Shown here: in pieces, positions 46,018 to 54,370 of the stretch
How positions within the stretch are numbered: the first letter of the stretch is position 1
How the letters are laid out: each line of letters starts with the position of its first letter
Assembly: GCF_025506355.1 (NCBI RefSeq)
Contig: NZ_JANZYP010000042.1
Coordinates: 1-64,000, forward strand
DNA from: Sphaerisporangium corydalis
GTDB lineage: Bacteria; Actinomycetota; Actinomycetes; Streptosporangiales; Streptosporangiaceae
Direction: 5' to 3'
DNA: 64,000 nt
The notes under the pieces: model-generated
Told to the model about the DNA's origin: nothing
The model's input: the letters and a program-made list of their open reading frames with translations, nothing else
Databases searched by the model: none
Made by a program: the position numbers and the translations under genes

Positions 46018-46093
46018 CTTTCCCCCTGTTGATCGTCAATATTACGATCAACGAACCGTGCCCCCGCACAGCCCCTCGCCCCCACACGCCTCG

Positions 46094-47032
46094 CTAATCG
46101 CTCAGTAGCCCCTCTCGCCTTGCCAGCAGCCGCGCACGCTCGGCGGACAGCGCGGTGTGGCGGTCCCGCACACACGCGTTCATGTTCCGGACCCATCCGG
46201 CCGTCTTCACGACCTCAGCCCGGCTGCGCTCAATCCGGTCATGCCTGATCACATCGGTGATGATGTTGTCGAAGAAGACGTCGGCGAACCACCGCGTGTC
46301 GATCTGGGGCAGGCGAGCACGTGCCGAGATGCCGACGTCCGCCAGTTCACGGGAGAAGACGTCCAGGGCCCGCTGGGCCCCCCAGGCCGCCTGGTCGGCG
46401 CTGCCCAGCCGGTCGTGCTCGATCGAATCGGCGATCAGGCCGCCGCCGAAGACATCCCAGGTGGACGCGCCCAGGGCCGAGTCCAAATAGTGCAGCACGC
46501 CACCGATGGCGTTATGAGCGACCTGCCCGGCGTGGTGGGCCTGCCTGTGCTCAAGCTCTCCCGCCGTCACGCGGTCAAGGGCGGCGCCGATGTCGGCCAG
46601 CTCTCTGGAACGGGGATCACCGTCGCCGATGAGTCGCCGTTCCTTCTCGGCCAGCAGCCCGGCGTATTCAGCCGGAGCCGTCGCGAGCCCGGCCAGCTCC
46701 GCCTCGGCCGCCCGCGCGTCCGCCTCGAGCCGGGCCAGCCTGGCCCGATGGCCGTCGACACGCTGCCGGGCGACGGCCACCTCGACGCGCTCACGAGCCA
46801 GATGCTCCTCGCGAACGCCCAGCAGGCGAGCCAGCATGGCGGACACCCCGCTCTCCAAACGGGCGACGTCCTTTTTCTCCTTGGTCAACTCCAGCTCCAG
46901 GCCCGCCAGAGCGTGCTGGGCTCCCCTGATCTGCTCATCGGTGACTTTCCGCAGCCGCCGCAGATGGTCGGCCCGGTGTGTCCTGGCGGCCGCGTCACGC
47001 AACCGCCCGTCAAGTTCTGATGAACTGGTCAC
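46094..47032 (-). CDS. Coiled-coil protein upstream of the giant toxin-like gene
   Basis: 312 residues, strongly helical. Residues 20-130 form a coiled coil rich in Arg, Glu, Leu and Ala. The rest is mixed and contains WDVFGGGLIADSIEHDRLG and FFDNIITDVIRHDR. I do not recognise the family. It is read in the same direction as the giant gene 76 bases away and may be a partner or chaperone for it. The GTG start has no ribosome site, suggesting a leaderless message. Confidence 0.75.
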   Translation of the reverse strand: MTSSSELDGRLRDAAARTHRADHLRRLRKVTDEQIRGAQHALAGLELELTKEKKDVARLESGVSAMLARLLGVREEHLARERVEVAVARQRVDGHRARLARLEADARAAEAELAGLATAPAEYAGLLAEKERRLIGDGDPRSRELADIGAALDRVTAGELEHRQAHHAGQVAHNAIGGVLHYLDSALGASTWDVFGGGLIADSIEHDRLGSADQAAWGAQRALDVFSRELADVGISARARLPQIDTRWFADVFFDNIITDVIRHDRIERSRAEVVKTAGWVRNMNACVRDRHTALSAERARLLARREGLLSD

Positions 47033-47282
47033 ATTTCAAATGACGAACAAGACACTCCCGACGTTCCACCCGACCCCCATGGACAAAAGCGCCCCGGCCA
47101 TGATCGGCCCTGGCCGTGGAAACGAGCCACGTGCGCCGTACGACCATATTTCGGCATTAGGTCGACAACGATCTACGAAGGATCTCCCCAGGGCACACGG
47201 CAGTCTCTCGCGAGGTACATACCCTTAGAGGATTGTTCCCCGTTTGGGCGGGCTGGACAGGTGGGGGGTAAGGGGGGCCGCC

Positions 47283-48932
47283 GTGACAGACAGCGATGGC
47301 CTGGATTACTGGGCGAGGTACGGGTTCAGCGAGGAACTCGTCAGAGCTCTGTTCCATGGTCTGCGCGTGGGTCTGTACGTGGTCGGCCCTACGGGGAAGG
47401 TCCTCCTGGTCAATCCGTATGCCGAGAGGCTGCTTGATCGTCCCGCACGGCAGTTGATCGGGGCCGACCCCCACGACCTGCTGCACCGCAACCCCGACGG
47501 CAGCCCGATCCCCCGGGGGGATTGCCAGATTCTGGCCGCGTTCGCCGAGGGGGTGTACGTCCGCAGCGATGAGGCGTGGTTCACCCGCGGATCCGGAGGC
47601 CTGCTCCCAGTGGGCGTGATGGCGGCCCCGCTCCCGTTGGGCGGGGAGGAAACGGGCTCGGTGGTCCTGTTCTACGACCTGTCGCGGCACAAGGCCGTGG
47701 AACACGAGCAGGCGGCCGCCCTCGCGGCACTGGAGAAGCTGACCGACCGGTTGTCGCTGATGGCCGAGACCAGTACCGTGCTGGCCTCCACCCTGAAGGT
47801 GGACGAGGCGCTGCGGCGGCTGTCTCGCCTGGTGGTGCCCCGACTGGCCGACTGGGCGATGATCGACCTGCTCGGCCCCAGCGGCGACGGGGTGGACCGG
47901 GTGGCGGTCGTGGTAAGACAGGACCGGGACGGTGTCGAGTGCGAGCAGTGGGAGGGGCCGCTTCCGGCCTTTCCTGAGACCTCCCAGGAGCCGATGGCGC
48001 GGGTGCTGCGCGGCGGCCCCGCGGTGCTGTTCGGCCCTGAGGAACTGGCCGAGCGAATGGAACAGGAGGAGTGCGGCATCCAGCGGCGGCGGCCTTATCA
48101 GGAGTTGGGTGCCCATTCGGTCATCGTCGCGCCGCTGCGTACGCCGCGCCGGGTGCTGGGTGCGCTCACCCTGGCCCGTTATGAGACCTCCCTGTCGTAC
48201 GACTCCGCCGACCTGTCCCTTGTCGGCGACATCGCCAGCCGGGCCGGGCTCGCGGTGGACAACGCCAACATGTTCGAGGAGCAACGCCGGTTCGCCTCCT
48301 CCGCCTCTCACGAACTCAGAACGCCGCTCGCCGGCCTCCGCGCCCGGCTCGAGGAGGCGGTGCTCTACCCCACCGACATCGATCCGCAGGAGACCATCAG
48401 GGAGGCGCTGGCGGTCACCGATCGCCTGGAGACGATCGTCGACGACCTGCTGGTGCTGGCTCGGCTCCACGCCGGGGAGCCGACCGCGTACGAGCCGATC
48501 GACGTCGGCGCGCTGGTGGTACGAGAGGTGGCGGCCACGGCGGGTCGCGTGCCGCTCCACGTCGACGCGGGCCGGGACGTGAACGTCCTCGGCAACCGGA
48601 TCCAGCTCATCCGTGTCATCGACAACCTCCTGGTCAACGCCCGGCGGCACGCGGACACAAAGGTCGAGGTGACCGTGGCACGAGCGAAGGGCTCGGCCGC
48701 CATCACCGTGTGCGACGACGGCGCCGGAATCGCGCCGCAGGACCGGGAGTACGTCTTCGAGCGCTTCGTCCGCCTGGACGAGGGCCGACGCAGGGAACCG
48801 GGCGGCAGCGGCCTCGGCCTGGCCATCTCCCGCGACATAGCCCACGCCCACAACGGCACCCTCACCATCGAAGACTCCCTCCACGGCGCCCGCTTCGTCC
48901 TCCGCCTCCCCCTAACAAACAAACGCCCATAG
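47283..48932 (+). CDS. PAS-GAF sensor histidine kinase (orphan)
   Basis: 549 residues, soluble. A PAS-like domain (about 20-135, VGPTGKVLLVNPYAERLL) and a GAF domain (about 160-330) precede HisKA with SSASHELRTP (His near 343) and an ATPase domain (NLLVNARRHAD, GGSGLGLAIS). No response regulator gene is adjacent. The GTG at 47283 follows a G-rich stretch. It is divergent from the coiled-coil gene. Confidence 0.9.
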   Translation: MTDSDGLDYWARYGFSEELVRALFHGLRVGLYVVGPTGKVLLVNPYAERLLDRPARQLIGADPHDLLHRNPDGSPIPRGDCQILAAFAEGVYVRSDEAWFTRGSGGLLPVGVMAAPLPLGGEETGSVVLFYDLSRHKAVEHEQAAALAALEKLTDRLSLMAETSTVLASTLKVDEALRRLSRLVVPRLADWAMIDLLGPSGDGVDRVAVVVRQDRDGVECEQWEGPLPAFPETSQEPMARVLRGGPAVLFGPEELAERMEQEECGIQRRRPYQELGAHSVIVAPLRTPRRVLGALTLARYETSLSYDSADLSLVGDIASRAGLAVDNANMFEEQRRFASSASHELRTPLAGLRARLEEAVLYPTDIDPQETIREALAVTDRLETIVDDLLVLARLHAGEPTAYEPIDVGALVVREVAATAGRVPLHVDAGRDVNVLGNRIQLIRVIDNLLVNARRHADTKVEVTVARAKGSAAITVCDDGAGIAPQDREYVFERFVRLDEGRRREPGGSGLGLAISRDIAHAHNGTLTIEDSLHGARFVLRLPLTNKRP

Positions 48933-49386
48933 CCCTCCCACCTCGTAGCCGGCCCACTGATTGATCCGGTTGGGCCTGGCCATACGCCAGCGCCCCCAGA
49001 CATGCCGTCAACGCGAGGAAAGGACGTGATCCCCACGGCGGGCGACCAGGTCCACCCGTTCACGTCTTCGTGCGGGCCATGTGATGTGGTCAGGGCAAAG
49101 CCCACGTTCCGGATCATCACGAGATAGTTGAGATGGTCCGACAAAACGAGGAGCACTTCCTATCACGATCATCCGGTTCGTGGTCCACAGCCTGCATACC
49201 AGACAGAGGTAGTTGCTAGCTTTGTCGAGTCGTTTCCAAAGTGACCTGGCAGGGATGGGCCAGGGGTGCCGGACCCCCCGTTCCGACACCGCCCTTGCCC
49301 CCAAGCCCATCCCCACCAGTACAAGACCGGCAACCGGCCGCTGGAACTCGTGTCGAGGCGGGGACCTAACCTCCCGCCCGGGCGAC
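48933..49386. other. Intergenic stretch, nothing recognised
   Basis: No gene is seen. TGATGTGGTCAGGG at 49082-49095 repeats the 14 bases that overlap the 3' end of the tRNA-Phe fragment at 51392-51405. This may be chance or an old attachment core. Confidence 0.4.
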
Positions 49387-49788
49387 TCAGCAGTCGAGCC
49401 TGATGGTCGAGTGGAAGGTGTCGGGCATCTTGTACCAGGCCCCTCCGGAGAGGTCCGGGGCCCAGCTGCGGACTCCCTTACATCCGGTGGGGATGTAGAA
49501 GCCGTCGGTGTCCTTGAAGTACTTGGTCGAGGTCTCCCCCGGGCTCAAGAAGGCTCCGGACGCGGTGTCCGGCGGCCAGTTGTTGATGATCCACAGATCG
49601 TCGTCGGATCCGCCGGCGTTCTGGACGGTCCCGCAGATGACCCCGGCAGTGCAGGTTCCGAGCGGCACCGGGTCGCCGCCCGGCCCCGAGGCGGTCGATC
49701 CGGCGGCCGCCGCCGGCAGGGTGACGGCGCACGCCATCACGACGCCGACGGCCAGCGAGGCTAGGCCCAGCATTCTCCTGTCAGACAA
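49387..49788 (-). CDS. Small secreted cysteine-containing protein
   Basis: 133 residues. A signal peptide (about 1-30, ending LPAAAAGS) is followed by a compact domain with GTCTAGVICGTVQNAGG, YIPTGCKGV and a C-terminal IRLDC. Four Cys suggest two disulfides. It resembles small secreted proteins of Streptomyces-type genomes, but I cannot name a family. The TTG at 49788 is preferred because GGAG lies 6 bases upstream; the ATG at 49773 is an alternative without a well-spaced site. Confidence 0.65.
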   Translation of the reverse strand: MSDRRMLGLASLAVGVVMACAVTLPAAAAGSTASGPGGDPVPLGTCTAGVICGTVQNAGGSDDDLWIINNWPPDTASGAFLSPGETSTKYFKDTDGFYIPTGCKGVRSWAPDLSGGAWYKMPDTFHSTIRLDC

Positions 49789-50210
49789 CTCAAGCTCCAA
49801 TTCCCCGTGGTGAAACTGATCGATCGGATGGGCACCAGACTGGCTCACACGGAAACGGCCGGGCAACGCGTTTACTCCCCAAGTCAATGGTCCTGGTCAG
49901 AGCGTTCGACCACTGTGAACGGGAGTAACCCCTCACGCCGGACAACACCCGGCGGATGAACTCCGCCCACGCATCAGAGCCCGCCCTGAGAAATATCAAC
50001 GGTCACCCATCTGAAGATCGACCAGGCCGTGAACTGGGATAACGCACCATGAACATTGATCAAAGCGGAGCGGACCAGCGGCGGGTGCACGCTTTTCGGA
50101 TCCACCACTATTCAGCCTTTACCGCCCTGACCGGCGACTAATCGAATGGTGTTGTAGCCTCGAAGCCGATGCACAGGGGGCGTCACGGCAGCGGTTTCCC
50201 GGGGGGCAGA
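49789..50210. other. Divergent intergenic region
   Basis: It separates the secreted-protein gene from the winged-helix regulator. It must hold both promoters, but I cannot point to a convincing promoter or operator. Confidence 0.4.
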
Positions 50211-51206
50211 ATGGGGATCTTGCGAATTCATTTCACCGCCGATGATCTCACCCGCGTGAGCCTCGCGGGTGAACCCGATCCATTGTGGGAGGTGCTGCTC
50301 AGCCGTTTCCGGCTACGTGACCGGGTGCGCCCGGCGGCCTTCACGCCCTGGCTCGCCGAACTCCGCGCCCACCCGGAACGGAACGCGCGGATCAAGGCCG
50401 GGGCCCGCTTTCTCGACGTACTCGCCCCGCCGGCGCCGTACTTCCCCGACTTCCTCACCCCGCGTGAGGCGGGTGGCGGCCTCGCGGACGGCCTGGAGGC
50501 GATCCTCCGGACCCCGAAGGGCCGACTCGCCGACGAGCTGTGCCTGCTGGCCGCGCGGCACCCCCTGCCGGGGTGGGTTCGCCCTCTGGCCGAGGGGGAC
50601 GTCACCACGCTCACCGCGCTCTGCGACGGGCTGCGCACCTACTACGAGGCCGCCATCGCCCCGTGTGAGTCGCTCGTCCGCTCCTCGCTCGCCGCCGAGC
50701 GCGCGTGCCGGTCCGCGAGCCTGCTCGACGCGGGGGTCGAAGGACTGCTCACCGGGATGTCCCCGCTCATGAGCTGGAAGCCACCAGTGCTGGAGGTCGC
50801 CTACGTCGTCGACAAGGAACTGCGACTCGACGGACGCGGCCTGCGGCTCGTGCCGTCCTACTTCTGCCAGCGCGTGCCGGTGTCCTTGGCGGATCCCCGG
50901 CTGGAGCCGGTGCTGATCTACCCGATCGAGCATCGGCACCGCTGGAGCTCCGCGACGGCCGGCTGCCGCGACCTGGCAGCCCTTATGGGCAGGAACCGTT
51001 CGGCTGTGCTGTCGGCCCTCGACCACTGCACGACCACCACCCAGCTCGCCCGCAGGCTTCAGATCTCGCCCGCCGCGGCGAGCCGCCACACCATGGTGCT
51101 CCGCGAGGCCGGGCTGATCGACACCCGCCGCGCCGGTCCCGCCGTCCTGCACTCACTCACGCCGCTCGGAACCGCCCTGCTGGAGGGACGGACGGCCGGG
51201 ACATAA
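50211..51206 (+). CDS. ArsR-like winged-helix regulator with long N-terminal domain
   Basis: 331 residues. The first 240 form a domain starting MGILRIHFTADDLTRVSLA, seen in actinobacterial regulators. The last 85 are an ArsR/SmtB-type winged helix (TTTQLARRLQISPAAASRHT). No metal-binding Cys pair is seen in the helix, so a metal role is not supported. The ATG follows GGGGGGC. No obvious target is adjacent; it is the last gene before the island junction. Confidence 0.83.
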   Translation: MGILRIHFTADDLTRVSLAGEPDPLWEVLLSRFRLRDRVRPAAFTPWLAELRAHPERNARIKAGARFLDVLAPPAPYFPDFLTPREAGGGLADGLEAILRTPKGRLADELCLLAARHPLPGWVRPLAEGDVTTLTALCDGLRTYYEAAIAPCESLVRSSLAAERACRSASLLDAGVEGLLTGMSPLMSWKPPVLEVAYVVDKELRLDGRGLRLVPSYFCQRVPVSLADPRLEPVLIYPIEHRHRWSSATAGCRDLAALMGRNRSAVLSALDHCTTTTQLARRLQISPAAASRHTMVLREAGLIDTRRAGPAVLHSLTPLGTALLEGRTAGT

Positions 51207-51346
51207 CGGCAACGCCGACGGCCACGTCCGAGGCCTTCTAGATCGCTCCTGGCCGTTTGTATCCCCGCAATCAGCAGAGGCAGGGCCATAATCGTCGACA
51301 GCACGCTGACCGATGTTGCTGTCAGAGTTGCTGTCATTCGAATCAA

Positions 51347-51379
51347 AAACGCCCCGCAGCCGGATGGCTCGGGGCGTTT
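51347..51379. terminator. Rho-independent terminator below the tRNA-Phe remnant
   Basis: Arms AAACGCCCCG and CGGGGCGTTT (10 base pairs) enclose an inner AGCC-GGAT-GGCT hairpin. On the minus strand it follows the tRNA-Phe fragment by about 17 bases, as expected for a tRNA gene terminator. Confidence 0.75.
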
Positions 51380-51396
51380 ATGCTGGTCATATGATG

Positions 51397-51448
51397 TGGT
51401 CAGGGGCGGGGTCGAACCGCCGACCTTCCGCTTTTCAGGCGGAGCGAT
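51397..51448 (-). other. 3' fragment of tRNA-Phe(GAA), probable attachment site
   Basis: Read on the minus strand, it has an anticodon stem TCCGC/GCGGA with loop CTGAAAA (anticodon GAA), variable loop AGGTC, T-arm GGCGG-TTCGACC-CCGCC and acceptor 3' strand CCTGACC plus A. The D-arm and 5' acceptor strand (GGTCAGG) are missing upstream, so it is not a functional gene. Such 3' tRNA pieces beside a terminator are the distal junction left when an element integrates into a tRNA gene. The element should therefore lie on the higher-coordinate side. Confidence 0.75.
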
Positions 51449-51547
51449 CACCCTGCTCCTCTCGACAGACCCGAGGTCAGAAGGCTGTGGAAGGCTGCTG
51501 ACGTGTGCTCGCGGTGGCCGATGTTGTCGTCACTGTTGTCGTCAGGT

Positions 51548-51798
51548 CTACGCATGACACTCGATGATCTCGATGGCTTGGAGTACGTCGGTGGCGACAT
51601 GATCGGCGCTGTGATCGTGGCCGACCCAAACGCCTCGGTCGATCCAAATCGTACGTAGCCCGGCCTCCTGTCCCCCGCCGATGTCGGCGAGAAGGTTGTC
51701 ACCGACCATCCATCCCCCGCCTTCGAGGGGCAAACCGCAGCGCTGGGCCGCGACCTTGAACAGCCTGATGTCGGGCTTACGGACTCCTTCGACCCCTG
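51548..51798 (-). pseudogene. HAD-family phosphatase, C-terminal part (gene split by IS)
   Basis: The segment encodes VEGVRKPDIRLFKVAAQRCG (motif III lysine region) and GGWMVGDNLLADIGGGQEAG (motif IV) and ends IEIIECHA. It is the downstream half of the gene whose start is at 54087. Removing the inserted element and one copy of its CCCTG flank restores one frame of 220 residues. Confidence 0.85.
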
Positions 51799-51997
51799 TG
51801 TCGACGACGCGCGAATGTTGGTTCTGGATCACTTTTGGTGCCAGGGCCACGGAGGGTCACCGACTCCACGATCATGAGCGGTCGTGACTGACGATCTCCT
51901 CCAAGACCTCTGGCTCGGCCATATCCCTGACGTCGCGGTCAACACCCTCACCATCAGCGCCAACCGCGTGACCGTCCACGCCACGACAACCACGGAC
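51799..51997 (+). repeat. Left 199-base terminal inverted repeat
   Basis: It includes the IS tip GGTTCTGGATCACTTTTGGT and the first 38 codons of the transposase. Its inverted partner is 53472-53670. Confidence 0.85.
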
Positions 51998-53470
51998 GGG
52001 GCGGCGTGTCCGTCGTGCGGGACGGCCTCGGCCCGGGTGCACAGCAGCTATGTGCGCCGCCTCGATGACAGCGCCGCAGCTCAGCGTCGAGTGGTGATCG
52101 AGTTACGGGTCCGCCGGTTCCGCTGTCGGGAACGAGCCTGTGCGCGAACCACCTTCGTTGAGCAGGTGGCCGGTCTGACCTTCCGGCACGGGCGGCGCAG
52201 TCAGGGACTGCAGAGCGCGCTGCAGCGACTGGCTCTGATGCTGGCCGGCCGGGCCGGCTCCCGCCTTGCCGATGCCTTCGCCGTCCCGGTGAGCCGCTCC
52301 ACCCTCCTGAGGCTGATACGCGCGCTGCCCGAGGCTGCCCCCCAAGTCCCACGCGTCCTGGGGATCGACGAGTTCGCCCTGCGCAAAGGCCATGTCTATG
52401 CCACGGTCCTAGTCGACATCGAGACCCGCCGTCCGGTCGACCTGCTGCCCGACCGCACCGTCGAGACCGTCCGGTCCTGGCTGGCCCAGCACCCCGGCGT
52501 GAAGGTCATCTGCCGCGACCGCTCAGCTTCCTACGCCGAGGCCGCACGACTGGGCGCCCCGGACGCCATCCACGTCGCCGACCGGTTCCACCTGTGGAAA
52601 AACCTGGCCGAAGCCGTCGAGAAGACCGTGTTGCACTACCGCGCGCTCCTGCCCGAGCCTGCACCGCCAACCGGTCGGGCCCAGCCTGTGACCCTGCCGC
52701 CCGTCACCGTCGAACCACGACGCTCCGGCCGTCTGTCGGACCGCGTCCGTGAACAGCACGCCATCGTCCATGGAATGCTGAAAGACGGCGTCGGCCTACG
52801 CACCATCGCCCGCCGGCTCGGGCTGGCCCGTAACACCGTCCGCCGGCTGGCAGGCGCCAAGGACCCCGACGAGCTGCTGGTCGGCCGCTGGACCGGCCGC
52901 ACCAGCATCCTCGACCCCTTCAAGCCCTACCTCGACCAACGGTTCGCCGAGGGATGCACTGTCGCCCGCCGTCTGTTCGCGGAGATCCAACAGCGTGGAT
53001 ACCCCGGGCAGGAACAGATCGTCCGGCAGTACGTCCACCGGCTCCGCGAAGCGTTTCCGCACCAGGCTCCGCGTCGCCGAACGCCTTCCGTCAGGGATGT
53101 CACCAGTTGGATCACTCGCCATCCCGACCGGCTCAAAGCCGACGATGCCCAGCAACTCAAGCAGATCCTCGCCCGCGTCCCGGAACTCGCCCGCACCGCC
53201 GAGCATGTCAGAGCCTTCGCCGAGCTGATGAACAACCGCCGCGGCCACAAGCTCAAGGACTGGATCGCACGCGTCCAGCAGGACCAGGTCCCGGCCCTGC
53301 GAACCTTCGCCGACGGCCTCGTCCAGGACCTCGACGCGGTCGTCGCCGGGCTCAGCCTGCGCTACAGCTCCGGCGCCGTCGAGGGCCAGAACAACAAGAT
53401 GCTCAAGCGGCAGATGTTCGGTCGCGCCGGCTTCGAACTCCTGCGCAAGCGCGTCCTGCACTCGGCATGA
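51884..53470 (+). CDS. ISL3-family transposase
   Basis: 528 residues. A zinc-finger region (about 43-90: CPSCGTAS ... RCRERAC) precedes a DDE domain with VLGIDEFALRKG (Asp near 163), VICRDRSASYAEAA (Asp near 212) and a C-terminal AVEGQNNKMLKRQMFGRAG with the catalytic Glu. It mediates movement of the surrounding element. It starts at GTG inside the left inverted repeat and appears intact. Confidence 0.93.
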   Translation: MTDDLLQDLWLGHIPDVAVNTLTISANRVTVHATTTTDGAACPSCGTASARVHSSYVRRLDDSAAAQRRVVIELRVRRFRCRERACARTTFVEQVAGLTFRHGRRSQGLQSALQRLALMLAGRAGSRLADAFAVPVSRSTLLRLIRALPEAAPQVPRVLGIDEFALRKGHVYATVLVDIETRRPVDLLPDRTVETVRSWLAQHPGVKVICRDRSASYAEAARLGAPDAIHVADRFHLWKNLAEAVEKTVLHYRALLPEPAPPTGRAQPVTLPPVTVEPRRSGRLSDRVREQHAIVHGMLKDGVGLRTIARRLGLARNTVRRLAGAKDPDELLVGRWTGRTSILDPFKPYLDQRFAEGCTVARRLFAEIQQRGYPGQEQIVRQYVHRLREAFPHQAPRRRTPSVRDVTSWITRHPDRLKADDAQQLKQILARVPELARTAEHVRAFAELMNNRRGHKLKDWIARVQQDQVPALRTFADGLVQDLDAVVAGLSLRYSSGAVEGQNNKMLKRQMFGRAGFELLRKRVLHSA

Positions 53471-53471
53471 G

Positions 53472-53670
53472 GTCCGTGGTTGTCGTGGCGTGGACGGTCA
53501 CGCGGTTGGCGCTGATGGTGAGGGTGTTGACCGCGACGTCAGGGATATGGCCGAGCCAGAGGTCTTGGAGGAGATCGTCAGTCACGACCGCTCATGATCG
53601 TGGAGTCGGTGACCCTCCGTGGCCCTGGCACCAAAAGTGATCCAGAACCAGGATTCAGCCGTCGTCGAGA
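53472..53670 (-). repeat. Right 199-base terminal inverted repeat
   Basis: An inverted copy of 51799-51997. On the minus strand it again encodes the first 38 residues of the transposase (MTDDLLQDLWLGHIPDV...), followed by unrelated sequence. Confidence 0.85.
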
Positions 53671-54087
53671 CCCTGAGAGCGCGTAAGCATCAATGACCTC
53701 AGCCAGTCCTGTCTGCTGGATCTTGCCGAGCTGGTTGTCCGCAGTGCCATTGGTGATGATCGCCATTTTCCAGCCCGACGCGCGGAGTCGAGACAGCCCG
53801 TTCATCACCTCGGGCCCACAGCGGACGAGGTACGGCATGCGCTGGCGGTAGCAGCTCCACAGCTCATCAACCTGCTCCGACAAGGCGAAACGGTCCCGGA
53901 CTTTGCTGAAGAAAACTTCACGGTGCGGATAGCTGGCCCGATTGAGGGAGATCAACCAGTCAGCCGCTTCGCGCTTCAACCCATGTTCCTTTACGAACTC
54001 TCCGACCCACACCTGGAACGCCTCATCCAGGTTGACGAGTGTGTTGTCCAGGTCGAAGAGCGCGAGCCTCTGCACGGCGGCCACCAT
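53671..54087 (-). pseudogene. HAD-family phosphatase, N-terminal part (gene split by IS)
   Basis: It encodes MVAAVQRLALFDLDNTLVNL (motif I DLDNT nucleophile region) and WKMAIITNGTADNQLGKIQQ (motif II) up to VIDAYALSG, where the ISL3 element interrupts it. Together with 51548-51798 it would be a normal-length (220-residue) HAD hydrolase. The gene is inactivated, probably recently, since both halves are otherwise free of frame errors. Confidence 0.85.
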
Positions 54088-54370
54088 ACCCGCGGGCGTT
54101 CCTCTGTTCGCATGTACGTAAATGGCGAAATCACAAGGTCATCCGGTGACAAGGAGACCCGTACAGCAGGGCCGTCAGGCCCGAGGACACACCGGAAGCC
54201 CCCGCGGAAGCACAAAGAGCACCGCTTAGGAGAGCGGTGACGGGTCTGGCGGGCTTATCTGGCCCGAGGTGCGTGAACGCGGGGCGCATTCCGCAGTGCT
54301 CGCAAGATCATCCCGCACATGTCCCGTGGGAAGGCCAGCGCCGCGGCGTCTACGGAAAAGACGTCACTGG
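54088..54370. other. Intergenic stretch, nothing recognised
   Basis: No gene, hairpin or promoter is convincing here. It lies downstream of the solenoid-repeat gene and upstream of the split HAD gene on the minus strand. Confidence 0.4.

Larger units (their letters stand above)
51799..53670 (+). mobile_element. ISL3-family insertion sequence with 199-base inverted repeats
   Basis: An element of 1872 bases flanked by the direct repeat CCCTG (51794-51798 and 53671-53675). Its ends are inverted repeats of 199 bases. The outer 29 bases carry six mismatches and the remaining 170 match perfectly. The transposase gene starts within the left repeat. ISL3 elements usually have repeats of tens of bases and 8-base target duplications, so both the repeat length and the 5-base flank are unusual. 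Confidence 0.8.

Noticed and set aside
42874-46032. 1052-residue open frame opposite the giant gene
   Set aside because: Antisense shadow: the minus frame has recognisable domains and the plus frame is Arg/Gly/Val-rich with none.
49082-49095. Second attachment core matching 51392-51405
   Set aside because: Only 14 bases match, without any tRNA structure; too short to claim an element between 49.1 and 51.4 kb.
51397-51448. Functional tRNA-Phe gene
   Set aside because: No D-arm and no 5' acceptor strand GGTCAGG in the expected upstream 26 bases.
51313-51501. Short frame reading GAGSNRRPSAFQ
   Set aside because: This is the antisense translation of the tRNA-Phe fragment, a familiar spurious protein.
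53403-53585. Second short transposase-like frame
   Set aside because: It is the start of the transposase repeated in the right inverted end, followed by unrelated residues; not a gene.
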